Part shown: in pieces, positions 10,670 to 21,619 of the stretch | How the letters are laid out: each line of letters begins with the position of its first letter | Position numbering within the stretch: the stretch's first letter is position 1 | Assembly (NCBI GenBank): GCA_029378245.1 | Contig: JARKIF010000080.1 | Location: 1-64,000 of the forward strand | Source: Roridomyces roridus | Taxonomy: Eukaryota; Basidiomycota; Agaricomycetes; Agaricales; Mycenaceae | Direction: 5' to 3' | Length of the DNA: 64,000 bases | Made by a program: the position numbers and the translations under genes | The notes under the pieces: model-generated | Told to the model about the DNA's origin: nothing | What the model saw: the letters and a program-made list of their open reading frames with translations, nothing else | The model's database searches: none

Positions 10670-12780
10670 ATGTCCACGTCCCGCCAAAGAGTCAAATCGC
10701 GAACCTGTGTCCTTTGTCGGAAGAGGAAGTTGGTGCGTGCAGTTATTCCAACCGGAATCAGTTCAGACTCTGATTTCTCAATAGAAATGCGACGGGGAGA
10801 TTCCTTGCGCGCATTGTACCCACAGTAGGACGTTGGTGGTCTGCACCTACATCCACAACCCCACCGTACGCACGGAATTGCCGAAAGGATCGGCGTGTTT
10901 ATCATGTCGGTGAGCATCTCGTTCTCACATACTCGATTAATCAGCCTAACAGACGCCCAGATCCAGCAAAAGGGTATAAGCTCCGCCGGACGTTTGTCCA
11001 CATACTGTCACTGACTCGAAGTTTTGTCCTAGAAATGTGATGGCGAGCTGCCCTGCAAGATGTGCGAGACGCGTGGGCTGGAATGCGTCAGATCGGCTAC
11101 AAAGATTACCCGGAAGAGGAGCAAACACACAGATGATCCAGACCGACCACCTTCGCCCTCCAAGACAGATTCCACTCAATCGACGGAGACGTCCGAAAAT
11201 TCGACCACCCTCGACTTGGTTACTGCATCCCCGCCAGACACCCCCTTCCCGCTGTCCAAGCTGCACGATGGCTACGCCGAGCCTTTGATCTTCATGCCCG
11301 CCAACGATCTCCCAGAGTACCCTCTTGCTCTGCTCGACGCCAGAGTCCCGCTGCCTCTGGCACGGACGGCGCTTGACAAGGAGACCGAACTATACTTCGT
11401 GTAAGTCGGTCTCTTCTACACCCACCATCTTCGCCATCTTCATTCAATTTCCGCTCAGGCGCAACTTATTCCTCGACCACCGCTGGCAATACCACATGAA
11501 CCTCACACCCTCCAAGGCCGACGCCCTCTCCCGCGGAGACGTCTCCTCCGGCCTCATCCACCCCGTCCTCGTCCATCTTGCGCAGCTCATCGGCTACGTC
11601 ATTGCGAACCAACAACAGTCTGATTCGTGGGTGTACTTCCAGGGTCAGACTGAAGGCGAATCCGAGCAATTAAGTGCCGTCGCCGGCATACTCTACGGCT
11701 CCCCGGAATTTCTGGCGCACATGCCGGAAATAGACGCGATAACGCAGCTTCAAGCGCACACAGCGTTCTTACTGTACTACGCGATGAAGGGCAATATCGA
11801 CATGGCGGTGATGTTGATGGAGAAGATGCAGGGTATCATAATGGGTGAGCAGGGTCGGGAGTGTTTGGATGCGATGGGTGCGGCGTCTGTGGCGGCTACG
11901 CCGACGATGATGATGCCGAGCTCGTCGTGTTGTCCAGAGACGATTGCACAGGAGGCGAGGTCGGCGTTTTCGGCCATGGTTTTCATCGATCTTGGGAGGA
12001 GTTTGGTTTTGAAGTTGCCAATGCTGCTGGATGAGGGGATTATGAATACCTTCAGACGGTTGGCGGTGAGTGCTCGCTTGACTTATGCGAACAGCACTGA
12101 AGCCTGATATTCGAACAGGCGGCTAATTGGACGGACAATGAGATGAACTTCATCGTTTCCAAGAGCGCACTATTCCTCGTCGATGCCGAGCAGCTTACTA
12201 CAGAGTGGGCGCCGAATCTGAGTACGTATCTACATACCCAGCATTGTTTTCTTCACCTGATCCCCGTCCAGGCCCCGCTGCCGAAACCGCATGGTCCAAA
12301 CGCTACTGGAGCCTCCTCGCCTCTATCGACGCGCACCTCAAAGTCGTCAACACACCCTTCATGGAGATGTCTTTCACACACGAGGCGCAGGTCCTCACGC
12401 TGCGCGGTTGTATTCTCCTATCGCTCGCCGCGCTCGTTGACTTGTACTCCATCTTCACACCGTCGCACCCCGCTGCACGGCGGAGTCATGCGGGGGCGGT
12501 GGAGGAGATTGCACGCGTGTCGAAGATGTTTGGCGAGAGGGACTATCAGTATTTGGATGCTTGGGTCGGGGTTAGCGTCACTCATGCGAGCTTTCCTTGC
12601 CCTGTTACTGATGAGCACTTTGAACAGACATGTTGGACTATTGCGTCAAGGCAGACTTTTGCTGCCGACTCGATTTTAAATCAGAGTGAGCAGTACGGTC
12701 CGTCTCGGCACGCGTTGAATACAATTCGTGAGTGCAATGGGATGCTTGGGCAGATGCGGCCGTATGTGCTGCAGATTTAA
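10670..12780 (+). CDS. transcription factor with two tandem Zn2Cys6 clusters (7 exons, 595 aa)
   Basis: Exons are 10670-10732, 10785-10909, 10961-10973, 11033-11400, 11459-12065, 12119-12221 and 12272-12780. The N-terminus holds two complete binuclear zinc clusters. The first is CVLCRKRKLKC with CAHC and a last Cys eight residues later. The second is CLSCRSSKRKC with CKMC and ETRGLEC. The second cluster needs a 13-nt micro-exon (10961-10973) to give the canonical CX2CX6C spacing. The rest is a helical middle region typical of fungal zinc-cluster activators, ending in a hydrophobic C-terminus. A 60-nt stretch at about 12569-12628 also has splice-like ends and is a multiple of three, so the last exon may be split. 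Such factors act in the nucleus as DNA-binding regulators; the target is unknown. Bases 12781-14464 hold no supported gene. Confidence 0.85.
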
Positions 12781-14464
12781 AATATTTTAACGTTTGGTGT
12801 CCATTAATACCTTAGGACATAATCGAACTAGTCACTTCAGGGCCAGTCGAGTCTTTCAGACCGTCAAGTTTCGAACTGTCGAGTTGTGTGGGAGGTTTAT
12901 TATTCATAAGTACGGGATGTAAAATTAGCAATGATCTTGTACAACATCGCTCAAGAGATATGTAATCAAACGAGTTGAATCTTTGGCGGACGAAACCGAG
13001 TTAAAAGTACAAGGACTTGAGGTGGTAGCCATAATAGAGCTGGGCAGGATGAGTGTTTGGGAATGTTGTAATTATGATTATTTCCCCGACCTTCTACCCA
13101 ATTCTATTTACTCAGCTATTACTAAGTCTCTCTTCACTATAGTAGAATATTCTAGATATTATCCATGGTATATAAACCTGTAGTTGTACCACTGAATGCA
13201 TTATTCTTCTCTTGTTCACACTCATCGAACATCATCCAACAATAGGGAAGTCTGGAGCGGAAGACGCACTCCTCCGCTCACTAGGGCGCCCGACACTGGG
13301 CCTGCAAGAATTTGAAAGGACATGGCGGGACGGAGAGTGACTTGTAACGCGTGGCAAGTCAATCTGTTTGATCCGTGACGGGCGAATTTCGCAATTGAAA
13401 CATCCAACTCCTGGGGGTTTCAAAAGTTCAAGACGCTTTCAACGCATTTGTATCTCTAGCTTCGAAAAAGAGAGTCCAAGAAACGCTGTCAAACGGTAGG
13501 ATGCTGGTCATGTTGTCCCCACTGGCAGAAAAAGATATTAATATACATCGATTGGGTCGTGAATAGTTCATGAAAGGCTATCGGGAGGCCGGCCTGTCTC
13601 CCGGAATGTCCGTTGATTCCCACATGATGGAGCGACTCAAATTACTTACCCGCTACCATGCCGAATTTTCCTCATCCAGCATTTCTGCCTACAAATCAGC
13701 GGTAAGAAGAAGATGCAATGATATCTTGAATACCTACCTGGAGGGGGCATGTAGTGTGATTTGCAGATTTCGTGTGATTGGACGTAGATCTAAATATGCT
13801 CCAAGGTCTGGAGCGCATGTGAAAGAGAGGCGTTGGTGCGGGGTCCCGGGGACGCTAGGAACCCAGAACTTCGGCGCAGGTACAAGAACTATCCCATGCA
13901 CCGTACCTTTGGTAGTCGCACCTGGACGAGAGTTGTGAGGCCGAGCGAGGATTGAGATGGACGGGAGTCCTACCGTTTTGTTGGGGAATCCGCCAGTGTT
14001 CGTTACTTGAATCAAATTGGCGATAGACGAGGGAGAGGGGAGAGTGCGTGCCTGTGAATGCTTTTCAGTTCCCATCGCAGACTGTTATAAAACCCGTACA
14101 AATGGGAAGGAATAGAGGCGGAACTTGTCGTTAACAAAGATCTGAAGATACGAGTCTCAGCAATGGACCAATGTCTTGTGTGCAAAGACTTGCCATCGCG
14201 GAGTCGTGTCGTGGGGAGAGGGAGAGAGGGAGAGAGGGAGAAATGGGCAGACGTGAGTGGTCGGACCCGGGCCGGATCTATAGAGGAATCCAGCGTGTTA
14301 TGAATAGATATCGTCGGCGGCCTTGAAGCGAGTAACACACGTCGATTAGGTAGTGACCCATACCTCGGGGTCCTCAGTTTCGAGATGAATACTTCACGGA
14401 CTGCGCTCGTGGTTGGAACGGGGGACCTCGTTGATTATTATACACCTTATCCGGAAGGCCAGAA

Positions 14465-14967
14465 TTAGATGCTCGTAAAACTTGAAGGTGTCAAGGGTGT
14501 GAGGTCAAAAGTACCTGCGATGCTGAGTCGCACGGAACCCCGGCGAGGCGCAAATTTGACCGGGTTTCCCAGAGCCTCGTGCAAAAAGATCGGTGAATCG
14601 ATGAGGTCATTGTCAGTCGGTAAACAGAGGGGATTGGCTTGAACGAGGGAGATGGATAATGGGAGGGATCCGGAGCGAGAAAGCCAGGCATCCACCGCGT
14701 CGTTGATATGTTGCACCATCGTGCCGTCGTTCATCGGTGGCGAGTTGAAGATGTGGAGGAAAGTCCACAAGCGTGGTGTGGAAAGAGCCAGATTCCTCCA
14801 ATGGCGAGCAACGTGGCAGAGTAGCATCGGAGCGTCAGAGGCTCTCAATGTGGCATTTTCTTTGGAGAGCAGACATGCGACGAATATTTCGCGGACAGGT
14901 CATCCGGGAGTTGTGCGTCAATGAATTGGTGCAAGCTGTCGCGCTTCACATTCAGTTCGTCAAGCTG
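14465..14967 (-). pseudogene. F-box gene remnant with a one-base deletion in the F-box
   Basis: On the minus strand the frame runs LDELNVKRDSLHQFIDAQLPDDLSA up to about 14891. There it breaks, and the next frame continues with EIFVACLLSKENATLRASDAPMLLCHVARHWRNLALSTPRLW. Joined, these give the usual Agaricomycete arrangement of a short coiled coil, LPxDLxAEIF (the F-box core) and the WRNLALSTPRLW signature. The break falls inside the most conserved part, where one G seems to be missing (positions 14889-14893). The body after LW ends at 14465 with no recognisable leucine-rich continuation. I judge it a truncated pseudogene. A sequencing error would explain the indel but not the missing C-terminal half. 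Confidence 0.55.
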
Positions 14968-15449
14968 GGATTACAATCGGATGATTTATTGCCAGGAACG
15001 CGGCTTCCGCCTGGGGGCCGCTGAGAAAGTTCCGCATTCTGCGTCAGAAAGCACGTCGTTCGTAAAGAGCTCAACTTTCCGCGGTCATCCTAAGCCCAAG
15101 TTAGCCCGGTGTCAAATAAGCGCCGGGATTGCCAACCAATCACCAACGCGAAGTAGGAAGAGACGCACCTCAGACCTTCCGAAGCCCTCAAATGCCAGAT
15201 GTGCAAGCGATGGAGACGAAGGATATGTAGTATGAGAGAGTATGAGAGAGTATGAGCTGCTGCTGCTGGCGGTGGTACGTCACCGTGGTAGTGATCGAAG
15301 AGGCTCCGTACATGGTTGGTCGTCTTTGTTTGCTCCGGATCACTTACATAAACCTGTCTTTCCCGTCGACCTCCTCCACTGTCTCCAGTGCGCTGGCTTC
15401 TCCTTCTTGGTAACACCACTTCGAATTGCCCGAATACAAAATCGTCCAC

Positions 15450-15857
15450 CTAATTGAAATAAGCCGGGCTGTAATACACAGTAACCTCCCCAGCACCATT
15501 TGAAGCTGCCGCCGCCTGAGTCGCCACATTCAAGCCCAAGATCACCTCCGAGCTGCCCCACGGTAATCCCGTTGCGTTTGCCCAGCTATTCCCCACCTGG
15601 TTGAACGCGGTATCCTCGCCCGACCTACGCCAAAACGCGGGTCCCTCACCATCCCAGTAAAAGGCGTAGTCGCGATAGTTGTACGAGAAGCCGAGGAGAA
15701 AGTCTGTCTCTCCATCTTTTGCCGTGGATATCATCCCAGTCACTGGGACGTCTGCGGCGACCACCGAGCGGTCCGCCCCGTAGCTGAAATAGTGTAGATT
15801 TCCGGGGCCGTAAGCGGTGACAATTGGGGCGAGGCCGTTGATGAAGTTCAAGCTCAT
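15450..15857 (-). CDS. small protein of unknown function (135 aa)
   Basis: A single frame starts at the ATG at 15857 and ends at 15450. The sequence is rich in aromatic residues and glycine, with FSYGADRSVVAADVPV, FLLGFSYNYRDYAFYWDG and GEVTVYYSPAYFN, which suggests an all-beta protein. No signal peptide or membrane segment is evident. A TATA box lies about 120 bp upstream and a plausible 5'UTR intron (acceptor ACACAG just before the ATG) supports expression. I do not recognise the family. The next 1.4 kb upstream (15981-17250) has only short frames and a diverged direct repeat. Confidence 0.6.
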   Translation of the reverse strand: MSLNFINGLAPIVTAYGPGNLHYFSYGADRSVVAADVPVTGMISTAKDGETDFLLGFSYNYRDYAFYWDGEGPAFWRRSGEDTAFNQVGNSWANATGLPWGSSEVILGLNVATQAAAASNGAGEVTVYYSPAYFN

Positions 15858-15972
15858 GGCTCCCTGTGTCAAAATGGTCAGTGACTCGGAATCGGCGCGA
15901 TTGCGAAGTCGATACTGACTTGTTGTTTCAAGGAAGGTCTCAGCTGTCCGCAGTTCTTTCAGACGCTCGCCT

Positions 15973-15980
15973 TTTTATAC
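15973..15980 (-). promoter_or_regulatory. TATA box for the 135-aa gene
   Basis: Read on the minus strand the sequence is GTATAAAAAG, about 116 bp upstream of the ATG at 15857. The gap leaves room for a short leader with one intron. Confidence 0.5.
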
Positions 15981-16085
15981 GGCCAGCTCTGACGCTGGCG
16001 CTACCGTTGAGGCACGAGCCGATCGTTCGGAGCATTTCTGCTGTTGAACATAGAAAACAGATGCCCGCGGCGCTCAATTCGAACA

Positions 16086-16345
16086 GCCAAGTACCAATCT
16101 TGATGTCGACGATGAATTGATGCTCACAAGATTGGCGCTGGTCTTGTGGTCTTCATGTCAGCTATTCTCAATGTCCGCCCTGCATGACTCGACCTAGGCG
16201 GACTTTGGCGTGTGCTCGCCCCGAGTCGCACGGCGACAAGGCGAGGCGCTCGCCAAGTACCAATCTTGTAACTGTTGGCGACCATTTATTGATCCTCACA
16301 AGATTGCCGCTGGTCTTGTTGGTCTTCCTGTCGTCCATCTTCAAA
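16086..16345 (+). repeat. diverged direct repeat (two units of about 90 bp)
   Basis: Units at about 16086-16175 and 16251-16345 share GCCAAGTACCAATCTTG and CTCACAAGATTG.CGCTGGTCTTG, with scattered differences and small gaps. No coding function is apparent in either unit. Confidence 0.55.
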
Positions 16346-17250
16346 CGGACGCCCAGCAGGACTGGACCGACTCGGACCAGTTGATTTTCGGCGCCATCCC
16401 GTGGTCCCACGGCGACAATGGACCAGAATGCTACTTGTACCGTACTTGGGGTCCACGGGTATCCGGTATGGAATCCACCCTGCGACGCCCGACTCAATGG
16501 CTTCCCTCCCTGCTATTCCCTGCTAAATTAGAAACCGATACCAATGTTCCAATGAAAGAGCTACCAGTACCTTGTTCCCTTACACATTCTTCAGCGTGCA
16601 CGACGACGTTTGACGGCATAATAACGTTGGGTGCTGTCTCCTGTACCAGGCTCTTGGGGTTGCGACGAGTACCGGTCAGTTCCATCCCACGTTCTCTCAG
16701 CTCGCGTTCCTAATTTATTCGTCTTGCACTTTTTTTTAGATTGCGGCAGCATTGCTGACCTATAGGGAAGCCGATATTATGACCTACTCTATAATCGGAT
16801 CCGGAGAGTTAAAAATACAGAAGCAGACTGCACGAAAAGCTCTCGTGCCGTTGCAGTTGCCGCCGCGTCGGAATGCCGGTGGGAGGAATCGCGAGCCTAC
16901 CGAACGATACGTGGGCCCTTTCCCCTAGTAATTCAGGTCATCTTCACATGCCTTTGCGACGCAGCGTCTTCCAAGGTGGCGAACCTTTCTTTCCGAGACA
17001 GGAGGTTCATGGTCTGCAGATCCTCGTGAGTGCATGCTCGTACTTGACCCTATGCGTTGCTTGACGATAATTGGTCCCAGGTCCCTTTTGGAATCAAAAT
17101 ATATCTTATGGGAAGCAGTACCACAGTCTCGTTCCCGGTACTTGACCTCTACACACCCTCCGTTTAGCCTTCCGGGGAGACACGCACCTCTAACCGAGCA
17201 CAATTTTCTGCGACACGCTCAAACATTTTTCTCAGCTCGCAGGTTTCGCA

Positions 17251-17257
17251 TATAAAA
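17251..17257 (+). promoter_or_regulatory. TATA box of the peroxidase gene
   Basis: TATAAAA lies 59 bp upstream of the ATG at 17316 on the coding strand. The spacing matches that of the zinc-cluster gene in this window and supports the ATG at 17316 as the start. Confidence 0.65.
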
Positions 17258-17315
17258 TGGACGGCTGGAATCATCCCAAAGATCATCAGGCCTACCTGGA
17301 ATCCGCCTTCTCGCC

Positions 17316-18966
17316 ATGTTGTCCAAGACATTCGTCCTGCTCGCGGCTCTCTCAATCCGTCTACGGCGGTAAGCTCTCCTGCCCACTCGTATTGAACCGC
17401 ATTGACCCTCTCCCTAGCGGCCCTCCAACCTCGTGTGACATGCGCTACTGGACAGACGACGGCCAACGCCGCTTGCTGTGCTCTCTTCCCTGTGCTTGAG
17501 GACATCCAGACCAACATGTTTGCCGGTGACACTTGCTCGGATGCGGCGCACACTGCTGTAACTCGCTCTCCTTTCACAACAAGTATTCATGCTTATTGCA
17601 AATTAATACAGCTGCGTGTTGCTTTCCACGACGCTATTGGCTTTTCCAACTCGGACCCTAGCTTTGGGTATGCAAGTCTCTTTGGGCGGTTCAAAACTAA
17701 TTTTAATTCCAGTACCGGCGCTGACGGCTCGATCTTCATTTTCGGCGAGACGGAACTCGGGTTCGGTGCTAATCTCGGTATCGCGGATGCCTTCAACCTC
17801 GAGGTGCCGTTCATCAACAAACGTGAGCGAAGGAATGTCCCATCTGAATTTCGCACACTGACCGGTCCTTAGACAACATCTCGGTTGCCGATTTGTACGT
17901 TATTGTACATTCCTTGGTCTCTGTTCTAATGAGAGCATTTCAGCATTCAATTCGCCGCTGCAGTCAGCTTGACGAAGTGGTACGTTACCTACCACTCAGC
18001 CGTGACGCTGAACAGAATTGAAACCAATTGCAGCCCTGGGATTTTACAACCGTCCTTCATGTTCGGTCGCATTGATGCGACTTTCAACGCTCCCGATGGA
18101 ACGGTCCCCGAGCGTGAGTGCTTTTATATCTCGTTGTCTACATGGACTGAATGAGGAACAGCTTTCCAGGCAGTCGACGCAATCCTTGCCCGTATGTCTG
18201 ACGCCGGCCTAAGCGCAGCTGAAACCGTTGCCCTGCTCGCCTCGTAAGCAACTTCTCACTCCGCCAAGAACACGACTCACGGCCATCACAGGCACTCGAT
18301 CGCCGGTGCTGACGATGTTGATCCCACTATGGACGGCCTGCCTTTCGACTCCACGCCTTCCGTCTTTGACACCCAATTCTTCGTCGAGACCCAGTTGCGC
18401 GGCACCCTCTTCCCTGGCTCTGGAGGCAACCAAGGCGAAGTCGAATCCCCCATCGCCGGCGAGCTTCGCCTGCAATCCGACTCTGAACTCGCACGCGACT
18501 CGGCAACGGCATGCTTGTGGCAAGCCAACGTTAACAACCAGGCACACATGGCTCAAGCTTTCCAAGCCGCATTTGCTAAGATGCAGACGCTCGGACAGAC
18601 TGGCAACAACCTCGTTGACTGCTCCGACGTCATCCCCGCCCCGCCGCCCATTTCCGCTGCGGCGGCACAGGCCTTTTTCCCGCCTGGCTTGACGCACAAT
18701 GATGTCGAACAAGCGTGTGCTACCACGCCGTTCCCCACTCTCCCTTCGGCCCCTGGTGCTGCCGCGACCGTGCCTCAGATGTACGTCCCCCTGGTCTTTT
18801 CGGAGCAGGCCAGCGAACTCACGGTTGTTCCCCAACAGTGTTCAGGACCCTGCGACGGACGGGAGCTGTGATGATGACGGTACCGGTGAGCAAAGCCACC
18901 CCGGCTCTGGTGTATGCAATATTCTGACTATCTACAGGCTGTATCATCGCTGGCTTCACTGGATGA
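17316..18966 (+). CDS. secreted class II (fungal) haem peroxidase, atypical Mn site (11 exons)
   Basis: Exons 17418-17557, 17612-17667, 17713-17822, 17873-17894, 17944-17979, 18034-18113, 18162-18243, 18292-18780, 18839-18885 and 18938-18966 join in phase after a short first exon (17316 to about 17368). The enzyme oxidises substrates with H2O2 outside the cell. Visible features are the distal [10 protein letters not shown] (Arg, His), Ca site TGADGS, proximal ALLASHSIAG, the second Ca/haem region [12 protein letters not shown], and all eight expected cysteines. By alignment with versatile peroxidase numbering the Mn ligands read Asp36, Thr40 and Asp175, and position 164 is Ala. There is therefore no exposed catalytic Trp and only a partial Mn site. 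[13 protein letters not shown] is a signal peptide, but joining exon 1 to exon 2 in frame needs either an unusual GTCTAC donor or a one-base indel. Confidence 0.9.
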
Positions 18967-19001
18967 AGCCATCTCCTTGCTGTTTTCTATGTCTTGGTCG
19001 G

Positions 19002-19655
19002 TCACACTATGGTCTGTAGATATTTCTTTTCGGTATGGGTTGCGTCGGAGTTTAATAAATATTCATTTGCAATGGTATCTACATGTGTGTGGATGCATTT
19101 CGAGTCAATCTCATAACGTTCATGACAATATCGTAAGTTTTCACTGTTCAAAGTCAGCACGGCGGAGGAATCAAGAATAAATCTACGCACTCGTATGAGC
19201 TCCATCCACGACGGCTCCTCCATCTCCTCGTCCTCTTCAGTCACGACGTCACCGTCGAGAGCCACCTTTGGCGATTCCGCCGGTAAATCGAATCGAAGAA
19301 CCTGGACAACACCCTCGCCGTCCTCGCGATCCGAGTCGGAATCCATATCGAGATCGACCTCGCAGGCAAGAGGCGCAGGAGCAAAGTCCTCTGGCGCTAG
19401 GTACTGAATTCCTAGCACGGGAGTGGTATATTTGGACTCGCGCTTCAAAGCAGAGCGTTTCGGAGGAGTTCGATGCCTCGAAATAGCCCGAGGTGAGGGC
19501 TTCGCTGGTAATAGTTCAAGTCGGCCGAACATCCGAGCGAGACCCAGCGTTTTGCACACTGGCAGGATGACGGTGGTGCTGTTGTTTGATTTGGGGGTGC
19601 GAGCGCGGGTACGACGGGGGCTGCCGACGAGGTTTGGTGCGCGGAAAGAAGACAT
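19002..19655 (-). CDS. unknown protein, basic N-terminus and acidic middle (up to 217 aa)
   Basis: The frame opens with the ATG at 19655. The N-terminal 80 residues are basic and rich in Ser/Thr/Pro (RRTRARTPKS, PSPRAISRHRTPPKRSALKR). They are followed by an acidic Asp/Ser/Glu stretch (DLDMDSDSDREDGEG and VTEEDEEMEEPSWMELIRVR), then a less biased C-terminus. The charge layout is like that of small disordered nuclear proteins, but no domain is recognised. A TATA box sits 39 bp upstream. The gene converges with the peroxidase, with only 35 bp between the two stop codons. The last 60 codons could instead be part intron or 3'UTR, because a GT near 19190 follows the ELIRV segment. Confidence 0.55.
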   Translation of the reverse strand: MSSFRAPNLVGSPRRTRARTPKSNNSTTVILPVCKTLGLARMFGRLELLPAKPSPRAISRHRTPPKRSALKRESKYTTPVLGIQYLAPEDFAPAPLACEVDLDMDSDSDREDGEGVVQVLRFDLPAESPKVALDGDVVTEEDEEMEEPSWMELIRVRRFILDSSAVLTLNSENLRYCHERYEIDSKCIHTHVDTIANEYLLNSDATHTEKKYLQTIV

Positions 19656-19693
19656 GGTTGGTCTGAGATTTTGTGGGGAAATACCCTCTACTC

Positions 19694-19700
19694 TTTATAC
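19694..19700 (-). promoter_or_regulatory. TATA box for the 217-aa gene
   Basis: On the minus strand the sequence is TATAAAG, 39 bp upstream of the ATG at 19655. No other TATA-like box lies closer. Confidence 0.55.
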
Positions 19701-19727
19701 GTCCATGGGTGCAGGGACCTGATGCCT

Positions 19728-19839
19728 CCGCGCGGGTTCGGCTGTGTATCTCCTATTGCAGTTCTGGTCTTGAGAATTGTAGGCCGCGCGGGTTTGGCTG
19801 TGTATCTCCTATTGCCAGTTTGTTTGATCTCGAGAATCG
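19728..19839 (+). repeat. tandem duplication, 56-bp period
   Basis: Two adjacent units starting at 19728 and 19784 both contain CCGCGCGGGTT.GGCTGTG followed by TATCTCCTATTG and end in CTTGAGAAT or CTCGAGAAT. They lie just upstream of the TATA box of the minus-strand gene at 19655. Bases 19840-20284 hold no supported gene. Confidence 0.65.
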
Positions 19840-20284
19840 AGCCCTTGCGTCGATGAGGCCCAGGAGCGGTGGCACGAGGAGCGTGCAATGCTGAACAAGT
19901 ATGACGATGTGTAAAAATTGCCGACAAGAACAATCCCTGGTGCAGGGCAGAGTGGTCTACGCTCAGGAAGAGCCGAACGAAAAGACGTAGAGTCGGATGT
20001 TGGTCGGATGTCTCACTCACGAGTCACTGCCTCAATCGAGAGTCTCATTCGGGCCGCATCAGCTGTGGAGTCCATGGATAGCCCTAGGGAGCGAGTGGCG
20101 GGTCAAGGCGGGTTGTGGAGCAGCGACGAGGAAGGAAACACCTCGGAGATGGTGAGAGAAGAGGACAAGAGCAATTGATCCGACATCGGCTCCAAAAAAA
20201 AACGGAATTGTACAACAAATGTCCAACAGTCTATGTACCAGGGTATCGCCGTGGATGAATAAATACCTGCTCCACAACGAGAAC

Positions 20285-21619
20285 CTAAAGTCTACTTCTC
20301 GCCCGCGGCTCTTCGTTCTCCAGGATATTTTGGCCAATGTGGTCCACGGCAGCACATATCGCCTCTGCGATGCGGTCGGGAGCCTCCTGGACGAGCTGTC
20401 GACCAATGAGTCGAGGGTCAAGAAGGAAAGACGGAGTACACACACCAGATGCCGGCCCTCGACCCGTGTAATGGATGCGATGAAGCGCCCTTTGGATGCA
20501 TCGGACAGGGCATCCTGTATGGCCTTGGGCCTGGGACAAGATCAACTTGGAGATGAACGGGGGAGAATAAATGGACCCACACAAGATCACTCCGCGTAGC
20601 CCATACTATATGTATCGGAACCGTACGACAAACGCGCTTGATCTCCCGCACGGCGTCAAAGTGCGGCTCAACGTCGGGATACGCCATGGCCTCCTGCCTT
20701 CGATCGCACTTGAGCTCGACCGCTCCATCATCAGTCTCCCGCAGACCGTGTTTCTGCAAACCCTCGATGAGTGGATATGAATGGGAAATGAAAGTAGATA
20801 AACACACGACGTAGATTCGCAATACTCGCGAGTCCCATCTTCGCCAAGGGGCACGCTGAGCCAGCCAAGTGTGTGCCTCTGAGCGAGAAGGCCAATGAGT
20901 CCGACGAAGCATCGTAGCAGCGACGGCCGCAGGAGTGTCCTCAGCGGCGTGACGCAAATACATCTCGCGTGTCGCCAGAAACGGCTCGATGAGCACCATG
21001 GCCGAATATGGGAGCGAGGAAAGCGGGGTGCCCCGCAGCGACATCATCCTGTCGATGTAAGACGATGTGGAAAGGAATCTAAGGACACTCACATCGCGCC
21101 CGTACCAGCCGAATGTCCTACAGCGACCAGACGCTTCCCCCGCATCTGTGGCGAGCGCACAAAAGCTGCAATCGCATCAGCCCATTCGTATGCCGCTGGA
21201 CGAGAATCCGATTCAGATTGAAGAGTGAAAGACAAAGATGGACTCACAAACACCCATCTCCCGCGTCTCCCGCAACGCGTCACGGTTCAGAGTCGCCGCA
21301 TCTCCATGACTCTGCCAGTCAAAAGTCCACGCCTCACGGATGCGCTGATGCCTTGGTTTGGACTTCTGCAGACGGAAGGCGTGTTGGATGGCTGGTTCCC
21401 ATTGTTCTTTGTCTGTGTGCTGTGTTAGTGCTGACAAGAGAGCAAAATGACGAACGTACGAGAGCCGATGCAATGGGCGAAGAGCAGGGTGACTCCCTCG
21501 TAAGACGAAGAAGAGTCTAGCGTCTCGTAGCGGTTTGCCGTCATCTTGAGAGTACGGCCATAGCGGTCGTGGTGGTTCGGAGTGCAGTCAAAGACGACTG
21601 AGGTGGTGTGAAGGAGCAT
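20285..21619 (-). CDS. alpha/beta hydrolase (7 exons, 345 aa)
   Basis: Exons 21619-21460, 21412-21248, 21195-21093, 21048-20808, 20753-20581, 20530-20446 and 20395-20285 join in phase to 345 aa. The order of landmarks fits a fungal alpha/beta hydrolase family: VTLLFAHCIGSHKEQWEP (oxyanion-hole region), YEWADAIAAFV, the nucleophile elbow GHSAG, VLIEPFLATREMYLRHA, RAPWRRWDSRVLRIYVKHGLR, and the catalytic-His region EGRHLLVQEAPDRIAEAI. The probable acid is the Asp in RSDLV. The lid segment between strand 6 and the acid is that of the family often labelled toxin-biosynthesis-like hydrolases in fungi, but the substrate is unknown and that label carries no functional proof. No signal peptide is visible, so a cytosolic enzyme is likely. 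Bases 21620-22001 hold no supported gene. Confidence 0.85.

Noticed and set aside
17316..18966. Calling the peroxidase lignin or versatile peroxidase
   Set aside because: The position of the exposed catalytic tryptophan is Ala, and the Mn ligands are not the full Glu/Glu/Asp set.
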